Shown here one piece after another: positions 33,200 to 41,467 of a DNA stretch of 64,000 bases. The notes under the pieces were generated by a model. That model saw only the letters and a program-made list of their open reading frames with translations, ran no database searches and was not told where the DNA came from. The translations under genes and the position numbers were made by a program. The stretch covers positions 97,688 to 161,687 of the forward strand of contig NZ_JAENRY010000001.1 in NCBI RefSeq assembly GCF_016612545.1. Direction: 5' to 3'. Position 1 is the first letter of the stretch, and each line of letters begins with the position of its first letter. Origin of the DNA: Streptomyces sp. MBT65 (GTDB taxonomy: Bacteria; Actinomycetota; Actinomycetes; Streptomycetales; Streptomycetaceae).

Positions 33200-35566
33200 A
33201 TGCCACGCGGTAAAGGGACCATCCTGGACGATATGGAGCAGGCCTCCGCCACGGCGGTCATCAATGCCCGAGGCATCGTGACGGGGTGGAGCGACGGTGC
33301 CCGGACACTGACGGGATACCCGGCCCAGGAGGCCGTGGGCCGGTCGGTGGCGGCACTGCTCGCCGAACCCCCCTCGACCACGGCCATGACCGCTCTGACG
33401 GGCACACTGGTCCTACGGCACCGGGACGGAACCCCGCTCCGGCTCACCGCGCGGGCCTGCCCGCTGCTCGGCAGCGACGGCGCACCCGCCGGATACGTCA
33501 TCACCGCCGAACCGCCCGCCGCTCCCACGCTGGCGGAGCAGGCCTTCCAGCAGGCGTCGATGTCGCTCTCCGTCTTCGACACCCAGCAGCGCTACCTCCG
33601 CCTCAACGGCGTCGCCTGCCGGGTGATGGGCGTGCCCGAGGATGTCCTGATCGGCCGGTTCTTCCCGGAGAGCGTCGAGGACGCCGAGCACAGCCGGAGC
33701 TTCCTGCACAACCTGCGGCTGGTCGCCGAGACGGGCAGGCCGGTCCGCTACAACAGCTGGGCGGGCGCTCCCGCCCTGAACAGGGAGCACGCCTGGAGCA
33801 TCGAGATGTGGCCCGTCAAGGACGACTCCGACGAGGTGACCGCAGTCGCCCTCGCGGCGTTCGACAGCACCGAGCAGTACCTCGCCCAACAGCGGCTGGC
33901 CCTGCTGAACGAGGCGGCGGCCGGCATCGGCACCACCCTCGACGTGGTCCGCACCGCCGAGGAACTGGTGGAACTGCTGGTCCCGCGCTACGCCGACTTC
34001 GCCAGCGTCGACCTGCTGCCGTGGGTGCTCGGCGCGGAAGAACCACCACCGGACCTGGACGAGGAGATCGTGCTGCGGCGGGTCGCCCACGGCTCCGTCG
34101 AAGAGGGCACACCGGGCGCCGCCGTGCACTTGGGACAAGCGGACACCCACCCACCGTCCTCGCCACCCGTGCGCGCCCTGCGTGAGGGACGGGCGGTACG
34201 CAGCCAGGCCGGCGAACCCGACTTCGTGCGCTGGATCGAGGACCGCAACACGCGTTCCCCTGAAGGCCGTTCGCACCGCGAGGGCGTCCACTCGATGATC
34301 GCGGTGCCGCTGCGGGCACGCGGCACCACACTCGGCGTCGCGGTGGGCGTCCGGATGGCCCACCCGGACGACTACGCGGCCGACGACGCCGTACTGGCCG
34401 AGGAGTTGGCCAGCCGGGCCGCCGTCTGCATCGACAACGCGCGCCGCTTCGCCCGCGAGCGCTCCACCGCGCTCGCCCTCCAACACAGCCTGCTGCCACG
34501 GGACTTGCCCGGGCAGGCGGCGGTCGAGGTGGCCCACCGCTATCTGCCCTCCGGGTCGCTCGCGGGCATCGGTGGCGACTGGTTCGACGTGATCCCGCTG
34601 TCCGGCAGCCGGGTCGCCCTGGTCGTCGGTGACGTCGTCGGACACGGCATCGCGTCCTCGGCGACCATGGGCCGCTTGTGCACGGCCGTCCGCACGCTCG
34701 CCGACGTGGACCTGCCGCCCGACGAACTCCTCACCCACCTCGACGACTTGGTCACCCACCTCGCGACGGACGACACCGGCGACGAGGTCGCGGAACTCGG
34801 CGCCACCTGTCTCTACGCCGTCTACGACCCGGTCTCGCGCCGCCTCACCATGGCAGCCGCCGGACATCCACCGCCGGCCGTCGTGCTGCCCGACGGGACC
34901 GCGAGCCTCGTCCCGATGGCCGCGGGACCACCGCTCGGCGTCGGCGGACTGCCCTTCGAGGCAGTGGAGTTGGAGCTGCCCGAGGGGGCCGTCGTCGCGC
35001 TGTACACGGACGGCCTGATCGAGGACCGCGACCGCGACGTCGACCACGCGACCGCCGAACTGTGCCACGCCCTCACCGCGTCCGCCGAATCGCTGGACGC
35101 GCTGTGCGACTCGGTGCTGAAGGCCGTGATGCCGGAGGAGCCCAGCGACGACGTGGCCCTGCTGCTCGCGCGCACCCGCGCCCTGGGCGCCGACCGGGTC
35201 GCCACCTGGGACATCGAACCCGACCCCGCCCATGTGGCCGGCGCCCGGCAGGCCGCCACCGAGCAACTCACCGCCTGGGGACTGGACGAGGAGTCCTTCG
35301 TCACCGAACTCGTCGTCAGCGAACTCGTCACCAACGCCATCCGGTACGGCGAACCGCCCATCCAGCTCCGGCTGATCCGCGACCGGGCCCTCATCTGCGA
35401 GGTCTCCGACGGCAGTTCCACCTCACCGCACCTGCGCCGCGCCCACGCCTACGACGAGGGCGGACGCGGACTCCTCCTCGTCGCGCAGCTCACCCAGCGC
35501 TGGGGCAGCCGGCAGACCGACGGCGGCAAGACCATCTGGGCCGAACAGCCGCTGCCGCCGGACTGA
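33200..35566 (+). CDS. PAS-GAF-SpoIIE phosphatase with HATPase domain
   Basis: About 788 aa: PAS (~15-100, GIVTGWSDGARTLTGYPAQEAVG), second PAS (~110-230), GAF (~240-420, HSMIAVPLRARGTTLGVAVGV), SpoIIE/PP2C phosphatase (~440-660, GGDWFDVIPLSG, VVGDVVGHGIAS, LYTDGLIEDRDRD) and an RsbW-like HATPase (~690-785, ELVTNAIRYGEPP, GGRGLLLV). This Streptomyces architecture integrates a signal and dephosphorylates or phosphorylates anti-sigma antagonist proteins. The start is uncertain: ATG 33200 or ATG 33233, neither with a well-spaced ribosome-binding site. Confidence 0.9.
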   Translation: MPRGKGTILDDMEQASATAVINARGIVTGWSDGARTLTGYPAQEAVGRSVAALLAEPPSTTAMTALTGTLVLRHRDGTPLRLTARACPLLGSDGAPAGYVITAEPPAAPTLAEQAFQQASMSLSVFDTQQRYLRLNGVACRVMGVPEDVLIGRFFPESVEDAEHSRSFLHNLRLVAETGRPVRYNSWAGAPALNREHAWSIEMWPVKDDSDEVTAVALAAFDSTEQYLAQQRLALLNEAAAGIGTTLDVVRTAEELVELLVPRYADFASVDLLPWVLGAEEPPPDLDEEIVLRRVAHGSVEEGTPGAAVHLGQADTHPPSSPPVRALREGRAVRSQAGEPDFVRWIEDRNTRSPEGRSHREGVHSMIAVPLRARGTTLGVAVGVRMAHPDDYAADDAVLAEELASRAAVCIDNARRFARERSTALALQHSLLPRDLPGQAAVEVAHRYLPSGSLAGIGGDWFDVIPLSGSRVALVVGDVVGHGIASSATMGRLCTAVRTLADVDLPPDELLTHLDDLVTHLATDDTGDEVAELGATCLYAVYDPVSRRLTMAAAGHPPPAVVLPDGTASLVPMAAGPPLGVGGLPFEAVELELPEGAVVALYTDGLIEDRDRDVDHATAELCHALTASAESLDALCDSVLKAVMPEEPSDDVALLLARTRALGADRVATWDIEPDPAHVAGARQAATEQLTAWGLDEESFVTELVVSELVTNAIRYGEPPIQLRLIRDRALICEVSDGSSTSPHLRRAHAYDEGGRGLLLVAQLTQRWGSRQTDGGKTIWAEQPLPPD

Positions 35567-35575
35567 CCCGAGGAC

Positions 35576-36010
35576 CTACTCGAAGGGGCAGCCGGGGTTC
35601 GGCGCGTCCTCCGAGAACGGCGATCCGTGCGGCAGGACGTACAGCACGTCAAGGACGAGAGGCGTGTTCCCCAGATTGCGGCCGATGTGCACGTTGCCCG
35701 AACCGGCCGGCTCCTGGATGGGGCTGCCCGCCCGGTACACGCCGTCGGAGGCGCAACTGGAGTCGAAGTGGCTGAGCGTGCCCTGCTTGACGTAGCCGTA
35801 CAGCGGGCCGTCGTGGTAGTGCCAGCCGGTGGCCTGGCCGGGCGGAATGGTGATCTCCCGCAGGGTGTAGTCGGTGTCGCCGATGGTGGTCTGGCTGATC
35901 AGGCGGGCGGTGACTCCGGGCCCCGCCGGTGTCGCCTGGGCGGTGCCGCCGACCAACAGAGCGGCGGCGGCCACCGACCCGGTCACGGCGGTACGGAACG
36001 CGGTGCGCAT
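35576..36010 (-). CDS. Secreted cupin-domain protein
   Basis: 144 aa with a signal peptide (MRTAFRTAVTGSVAAAALLVGGTAQATPA) and a single cupin: ITIPPGQATGWHYHDGPLYGYVKQGTLSHF gives the HxH metal motif, and VHIGRNLGNTPLVLDVLYVLP closes the barrel. Two Cys near the middle and end (SSCAS, PGCPFE) may form a disulfide. GGAAGG precedes ATG 36010. It ends convergently 9 bp from the phosphatase. Function unknown. Confidence 0.82.
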   Translation of the reverse strand: MRTAFRTAVTGSVAAAALLVGGTAQATPAGPGVTARLISQTTIGDTDYTLREITIPPGQATGWHYHDGPLYGYVKQGTLSHFDSSCASDGVYRAGSPIQEPAGSGNVHIGRNLGNTPLVLDVLYVLPHGSPFSEDAPNPGCPFE

Positions 36011-36109
36011 ACGAGAGCCTTCCGGTGAGATCGTGAACGTCCGCCGTGAACATAGAGGCAGGGAAGGCGAGTTGGGGGCGGAAACACGCAACTTCCACCC
36101 CCGTGACGC

Positions 36110-36940
36110 TCAGAATTCCTCGTGTGTCTCCGGGTCTCCGCCCAGCCGCTGCGGCATGTGGTCACAGAGGGCGGCCAGTTGGGCCGGGCCCAGCTCGAAG
36201 CCGAAGATGTCGAGGTTCGCGCGCTGGCGGTCCGGGTCCGCCGACTTGGGAATCGGGACGGCGCCGAGTTGGGTGTGCCAGCGCAGCACCACCTGACCGG
36301 GCGTCACGCCGAAGGCCTCCGCGACCGTCACGACAGTGGGGTCGTTCAGCAACTCCGAACCGCGCCCGAGAGGACTCCAACTCTCGGTGAGAACACCCTT
36401 CTCGGTATCGAAGGCGCGCAGTTCGTCCTGCGGGAACAGCGGGTGCAGCTCGATCTGGTTCACGGACGGCAGGACGCCGGTCTCCTTCTCCAACCGCTCG
36501 ATATGACCGGGCGTGAAGTTGGAGACACCGATCGACCGGACGAGACCCTCCTCACGGAGTTTGATCATCGCCTTCCAGGAGTCGACGAACTTGCCGACCC
36601 GGGGCAGCGGCCAGTGGATCAGATACAGGTCCACGTACTCCACGCCGAGCCGCGCCCGGGACTCCTCGAAAGAAGCGAGGGTCTCCTCGTAACCGTGGTG
36701 GCGGCCCGGCAGCTTCGTCGTCACGAGGATCTCCTCGCGCGGTACGCCGCTTCGGGCGATGCCACGGCCGACGCCGGTCTCGTTGCGGTAGTTCGTCGCC
36801 GTGTCCACCAGGCGGTAGCCCATGCGCAACGCGCCGTCGACGGCCTCCTCGGCCGTCGCGTCGTCCATCGGCCAGGTGCCCAGGCCGATGGCAGGGATCT
36901 TCGTTCCGTCGTTGAGCGTGTGCGTCGGGATGCTGATCAC
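36110..36940 (-). CDS. Aldo/keto reductase
   Basis: 276-aa TIM-barrel NADPH oxidoreductase with the full tetrad: Asp46 and Tyr51 (DTATNYRNE), Lys76 (TTKLPG) and His109 (LIHWP). GVSNFTP and the C-terminal PIPKSADPDRQRANLDIFGFEL bind the cofactor. GTG 36940 is chosen for the GGAAGG upstream and because the family starts with ...HTLNDGTKIPAIGLGTW. It reduces an aldehyde or ketone; the substrate is not predictable. Confidence 0.9.
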   Translation of the reverse strand: MISIPTHTLNDGTKIPAIGLGTWPMDDATAEEAVDGALRMGYRLVDTATNYRNETGVGRGIARSGVPREEILVTTKLPGRHHGYEETLASFEESRARLGVEYVDLYLIHWPLPRVGKFVDSWKAMIKLREEGLVRSIGVSNFTPGHIERLEKETGVLPSVNQIELHPLFPQDELRAFDTEKGVLTESWSPLGRGSELLNDPTVVTVAEAFGVTPGQVVLRWHTQLGAVPIPKSADPDRQRANLDIFGFELGPAQLAALCDHMPQRLGGDPETHEEF

Positions 36941-37089
36941 GGTCGGACCTTCCCTTGACTGTGCGGTACACCCAGTATGGGCGGCCGGAACCACGGCCCG
37001 CGAGGCAGGACCGTCCGGCCGAGCGGAAAAGGCTCTGTGGCGGCCGAGTTCGGGCGCGCAGACTCGTCGTACGGAGGGGAGGACCCCTC

Positions 37090-37647
37090 ATGTCACCGAC
37101 CGACACCCCCGCACCCGTACTCGTCGACGCGCTGGGCAGCGAGCCGCGCCGCCCCGCCGCCTTCCGTGAACTGCTCCGGCGCGGTCCGGCCGCCGTGCCC
37201 GCCGTCCGCGAGGGCTTGCGCCACACGCGCCCGCTGGTGCGCGAGCAGTGCTGCAAGCTACTGGACGAGTTGCTCGTCCCGGACGTCGTGGACGAGTTGA
37301 CCGCCCGGCTCGACGACCCCGACGCGCGCGTGCGGAGCGCCGCCGTGCACGCCCTGTCCTGCGACCGCTGCAAGTCGGACGCGGCGGCCTGCTTCCCGGA
37401 CCGCCTCGCGCTGCTGCCCCGGGCGATCCGGCTCCTGGAGCGGGACCCGGATTCGCAGGTGCGGGCCATGGCCGTAGAACTCGTCGGCCTGTGGGTGCAC
37501 AGCCGTCCGGGCGCTCTCGCGGCCCTTGCCCGCGCCCATGACGAGGACCCGTCACCGTCGGTCCGCAAGAAGGCCGGGTGGTACACGCCCGGCGGCCCCG
37601 TCCACCGCCGGACCGCCCCGAGGCCCGCGCGTGCCGTGCGGCGCTGA
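37090..37647 (+). CDS. HEAT-repeat protein
   Basis: 185 aa made of paired helices with the HEAT pattern: AAFRELLRRGPAAVPAVREGLRHTRPLVREQCCKLLDEL, VVDELTARLDDPDARVRSAAVHALSC and SQVRAMAVELVGLWVHS. Such solenoids bind proteins. The tail is basic. The ATG at 37090 follows GGAGGGGAGG. Standing alone between divergent promoter regions, its partner is unknown. Confidence 0.75.
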   Translation: MSPTDTPAPVLVDALGSEPRRPAAFRELLRRGPAAVPAVREGLRHTRPLVREQCCKLLDELLVPDVVDELTARLDDPDARVRSAAVHALSCDRCKSDAAACFPDRLALLPRAIRLLERDPDSQVRAMAVELVGLWVHSRPGALAALARAHDEDPSPSVRKKAGWYTPGGPVHRRTAPRPARAVRR

Positions 37648-37789
37648 ACCGAGTACACCCGGGAGCCCTGTCGCCCCGCGCGGTGATCGCTGTCACGATC
37701 TTCCTTGGAACCTGTACGACCTGGGTACGACCCGGAAGGGGCGACTCGGCAGGGACGACCGACCGAGCAGGTACGACGACGGAGCGCGC

Positions 37790-38764
37790 ATGACGACGGA
37801 CAGCGGTACGACGGACGAGGCGGTGCGGGTGGACGGCATGGAGGTGCGGCCCGCCGCCGGACACATCGGGGCCGAGATCACCGGTGTCGACCTGGCCGGT
37901 GACCTCGACGACGCCGTGGTCGCCGCGATCCGGGCGGCGGTGCTGCGCTGGAAGGTCGTGTTCTTCCGGGACCAACGGCTCGACCACACCGGGCATGTGG
38001 CGTTCGCGCGGCGGTTCGGGGAACCCGTCGTGCTCGGGCGGCGCGGCAGCGCCTCACCGGCCGGCTTCCCCGAGGTCGAAACCACCGCCGACCGGCTGGA
38101 GTTGGGCGGCCGGTTCGGCATGGAACACGAGGAGTGGCTGGAGCGGCGCCGGCACACACTCCTGCGCGGCTGGCACTGCGACCACGGCGCCCGCGTCGAC
38201 CCGCCCGCCGCGACGATCCTGCGCGCCGAGACCGTCCCGCCGTACGGCGGCGACACCACCTGGTCGAATCTGGCCGCCGCGTACGCCGGACTCTCGCAGC
38301 CGGTGCGGGAGTTCGTGGACGGACTGCGGGCCGAGCACCGGCTCGGCGTCGGTTATCAGCCGCGGCCCGGCGACGACGCGTACGCCCGCCACCTCCTGGA
38401 CCACCAGGTCGCCTCGGTGCACCCGCTGGTCCGGGTGCACCCCGAGACGGGCGAGCGGGTGCTGTTCGTCAACGGCTACTACCTGGAGCAGATCACCGAC
38501 GTCTCCCGCGCGGAGAGCGCCGCGATCCTGGAGATGCTGCTGGCGCAGGCGACCCGGCCCGAGTACACGGTCCGGTTCCGCTGGGAGCCGGGCAGCGTGG
38601 CCTTCTGGGACAACCGGGCCACCATCCACCTCGCCCCCGGCGACAACGCACACCTCGGCTTCCCCAGGACCATGCACCGCGTGATGCTCACCGGCGACAT
38701 ACCGGTCGGCGTCGACGGCAAGCCCTCGGAGCCGATCGTCGGCACCGAGCCCGGCCGCTGGTGA
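37790..38764 (+). CDS. TauD/TfdA family alpha-ketoglutarate dioxygenase
   Basis: 324 aa with the Fe(II) facial triad His129-x-Asp131 (GWHCDHG) and His280 (TIHLAPGDN), and the 2-oxoglutarate Arg in RTMHRVML. N-terminal RPAAGHIGAEITGVDLAGDL is typical of the family. It hydroxylates a substrate such as a sulfonate, phenoxyacetate or other carboxylate. GGAG lies six bases before ATG 37790. It converges on an LLM flavoprotein, a pairing sometimes seen in sulfur scavenging, but that is only suggestive. Confidence 0.88.
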   Translation: MTTDSGTTDEAVRVDGMEVRPAAGHIGAEITGVDLAGDLDDAVVAAIRAAVLRWKVVFFRDQRLDHTGHVAFARRFGEPVVLGRRGSASPAGFPEVETTADRLELGGRFGMEHEEWLERRRHTLLRGWHCDHGARVDPPAATILRAETVPPYGGDTTWSNLAAAYAGLSQPVREFVDGLRAEHRLGVGYQPRPGDDAYARHLLDHQVASVHPLVRVHPETGERVLFVNGYYLEQITDVSRAESAAILEMLLAQATRPEYTVRFRWEPGSVAFWDNRATIHLAPGDNAHLGFPRTMHRVMLTGDIPVGVDGKPSEPIVGTEPGRW

Positions 38765-38772
38765 TACGGAGG

Positions 38773-39801
38773 TCAGGCGGCGGGCTGCCAGCCGAGCGCC
38801 GGACCCAGCTTCGTCGCCATGTCCGTGAGGATCTGTACGTAGTCCTCGTGCTCGAAGGTGAACGGCAGCGCGAACGCCACCTCGTCGATCTCCCTGAACG
38901 CGGCGTGCGCGCCCAGGAGTTCGGCGATCTCCGCCGAGGTGCCCACGATGTCCGGCGCGAACATCAACCGGGCCGGGCCCTGCGGTGACGTCGTACGGGG
39001 AGTGCGCTTGCGGGCGAACTCCTCGTACTTGGCGCGCTGTTCGGGAGACGCGGAGTCGGTGGGGATCACGACCAGCCCTTGGGAGACGCGGGCGGCCTCC
39101 CCGTCCGGGTGGTGGGCGCGGAACGTACGGACGTGGGAGAGCTGGATCTCCGCGAAGTCCCTTGACTCGTCCGGCCCTTCGGCCTTGACGACGCTGCTCG
39201 TCAGGAAGTTCATGCCGTGCTCGCCGGCCCACTTCGCCGAGCCCGTGCTGCCGCCGCCGTACCAGAGGCGACGGCCAAGACCGGGCGAGTGCGGCTGCAC
39301 GCGGTCGGAGAACACCTCGAAACCCTCGACGCCGCTGAAGTCGGTGGCCGGCTTGCCACGCACGAAGTCCAGCAGCCGCCGCACCCGCTCGTAGCTGAAG
39401 TCCTCGACGTCGGCCGTGTCGGGGTAGAGCGCTTCCTTGAGCTGGTCGTAGTGCATCGGCGGTCCGACGCTCACGCCCGGGTTGATCCGGCCCCCGGACA
39501 GGATGTCGACGGTCGCCAGGTCCTCCGCCAGCCGCAGCGGGTTCTCCCAGCCGAGCGGGATCACCGCCGTGCCGAGTTCGATCCGGCTGGTGCGCTGCGA
39601 GGCCGCCGCCATGACCGCGACGGGGGAGGAGATGCCGTACTGGAGATGGCGGTGGCGCAGCCACGCGCTGTCGAAGCCGAGGCGCTCGCCCAGTTCGATG
39701 ATCTCCAGCGTCGACTCGTGGCCCCGGCGCGGGTCGGCCTCGTCGAACAGGCCGATCGTCAGGAAGCCCAGCTTCCGCAACGGGCGTGAGGTGGGCGGCA
39801 C
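38773..39801 (-). CDS. Luciferase-like (LLM) flavin-dependent oxidoreductase
   Basis: 342-aa TIM-barrel LLM protein: GFLTIGLF, ERLGFDSAWLRHRHLQYG, RIELGTAVIPLGWENPLRLAEDLATVDILSGGR and RLWYGGGSTGSAKWAGEHG match flavin-binding segments. GTG 39801 follows GGAGGAG. It would use reduced FMN or F420 to oxidise an unidentified compound. It ends 8 bp from the TauD gene. Confidence 0.87.
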   Translation of the reverse strand: MPPTSRPLRKLGFLTIGLFDEADPRRGHESTLEIIELGERLGFDSAWLRHRHLQYGISSPVAVMAAASQRTSRIELGTAVIPLGWENPLRLAEDLATVDILSGGRINPGVSVGPPMHYDQLKEALYPDTADVEDFSYERVRRLLDFVRGKPATDFSGVEGFEVFSDRVQPHSPGLGRRLWYGGGSTGSAKWAGEHGMNFLTSSVVKAEGPDESRDFAEIQLSHVRTFRAHHPDGEAARVSQGLVVIPTDSASPEQRAKYEEFARKRTPRTTSPQGPARLMFAPDIVGTSAEIAELLGAHAAFREIDEVAFALPFTFEHEDYVQILTDMATKLGPALGWQPAA

Positions 39802-39873
39802 GGGCTCCTCCGGCGGTCGTACGTCAGTTCTGTTCTGTCCCGATTGTGACAGGTGAACATTGCGGGCGTGTGA

Positions 39874-41403
39874 TCAGCGCAGCGGGATGGTGATCTCGTC
39901 CTCGACCGGCGGATCGATCTCCTGGGGATGGTTGCCGGTGGCCGCGAAGCAACGCAGCCGGACCGCCTCCGGAGTGACGTCCAGCCGCAGGAAGCACTTG
40001 AAGAACGGCGGGCTGTACGTCACCGAGCCGGGCGAGAACAGCTGCGTGTAGATCTTGCGCACCGGGAGCCTGAAGTGCGAGGTGCGGTCGGGACGGCCGC
40101 CCGCGCCCAGCAGGCTCGCGACCAGCCGGATCCGTCGGGTGACATGGACCGGCGGGCCCGGGGTGCGGGTCGGCGGGATGCCGAGGCGCTCGCAGATCAC
40201 GGCCGACGCCTCGGCCTCGGTGAGGGTGAAGAAGCGGCGCAGGTGCAGCCGGCGCCCGTACAGCCTGCTGTAGAAGGCCAGGGAGTCGCCGCGCAGCGGA
40301 TAGCAGCGGAAGTCCTGCTCGGTGACGTTGCCGATGTCGACGCGTGGCACGGTGTGGGTGGCGTGCATGAACGCGCCGCCGCCGCCCGAGACCACGTACT
40401 GGAGCGTGCGCCCGCCGTCCAACCGCACCGGATAGCGCTGGTAGTTGTGGATGTCGCCGCCGATCGCCGCCACGAAGTGGTGCTCCGGATCGCGGACGAT
40501 GTCGTCGACCGTACCGCCGCCCTCGATGGCACACGGGTCGTACTTGCCGTCCACGTACAGGGGCGAGCCGGTGATCAGGATCTTCGGCGTCGGCCCCTTC
40601 GCCACCTCCCGCAGCCAGGCGCTCTGTTCGGCGTCGATCGTGCCCAACAGGCCGGTGTCGATACCGATGATGCGCACCGGTCCCGCGTCGATCGCCCAGT
40701 ACGGGCCCGGCTGGATCGCCTGTTGGTCCGGCGAGGAGCGCAACTGCCGTGCCTTGTCCAGGTGTTCGCCGTCGGTCGGGCTGGGGTGGTGCCACAGCAG
40801 CGAACGCCACCAGGCACGCGAGAGCGGTCGCGGTGCCTTCGGTTTCGGCAGCGCGGGCGCGTCGTCGCAGAAGACGCGCATGAAGCCGCCGAGGCCCTCG
40901 TACCAGTCGTGGTTGCCGGGTATCGCGTAGATGGGCGCCGGATAGGCCTGGTACGGGCGGAAGAACTTCGTCTCGTAGTCGTCCGCCGTGCCCACCGGAT
41001 AGATGACGTCGCTCGCGACGACGGCGAAGTCCGTGCCCTGACTCACCTTCAGAAACCCCGGCACGACCGCGTATTGGGGATCGTCGCCCTCGCCGGTGTC
41101 ACCGATGACCATGAAGGAGAAGGTGTCCGGACCGCCCCGCCGGATCACCTTGTCGGCGGGTGCTCCGGCCGCCGTGCGCTGCGCGACCCAGCGGCTGCGG
41201 GTGGTGCCGGTCGGGTCCCCGAACCAGGACGCCAACACCCCGTTGCGCGCTGCCCACAGGGTCCTCGGGTCGAGCCAGGAGACCTTCTCGACATGGGTCG
41301 GCATCAACTGCTGGTACGCGCCGCGCACCGCGGTGCCCCAACCGGCGCCCTCGGCGGTATCGCGTGAAGATTCAGACACCGGCGAACCGTAACAACGAGC
41401 CAT
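39874..41403 (-). CDS. Metallophosphoesterase
   Basis: 509-aa calcineurin-like phosphoesterase: metal motifs VIGDTGEGD, VVASDVIYPVG, PGNHDWYEG and GGDIHNYQRYP are present in order between about 98 and 320, followed by a long C-terminal region with basic HLRRFF and RKIYTQLFSPGS. No signal peptide is evident. The start is ATG 41403 or GTG 41379; neither has a good ribosome-binding site. Divergent from the protease gene at 41468. The substrate is unknown. Confidence 0.82.
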   Translation of the reverse strand: MARCYGSPVSESSRDTAEGAGWGTAVRGAYQQLMPTHVEKVSWLDPRTLWAARNGVLASWFGDPTGTTRSRWVAQRTAAGAPADKVIRRGGPDTFSFMVIGDTGEGDDPQYAVVPGFLKVSQGTDFAVVASDVIYPVGTADDYETKFFRPYQAYPAPIYAIPGNHDWYEGLGGFMRVFCDDAPALPKPKAPRPLSRAWWRSLLWHHPSPTDGEHLDKARQLRSSPDQQAIQPGPYWAIDAGPVRIIGIDTGLLGTIDAEQSAWLREVAKGPTPKILITGSPLYVDGKYDPCAIEGGGTVDDIVRDPEHHFVAAIGGDIHNYQRYPVRLDGGRTLQYVVSGGGGAFMHATHTVPRVDIGNVTEQDFRCYPLRGDSLAFYSRLYGRRLHLRRFFTLTEAEASAVICERLGIPPTRTPGPPVHVTRRIRLVASLLGAGGRPDRTSHFRLPVRKIYTQLFSPGSVTYSPPFFKCFLRLDVTPEAVRLRCFAATGNHPQEIDPPVEDEITIPLR

Positions 41404-41467
41404 GAAGGGCGGAGAGGCGGGGGCCTGGCAACATCAACTCGACGATGCTCGACCGAAAGGCCCCCGC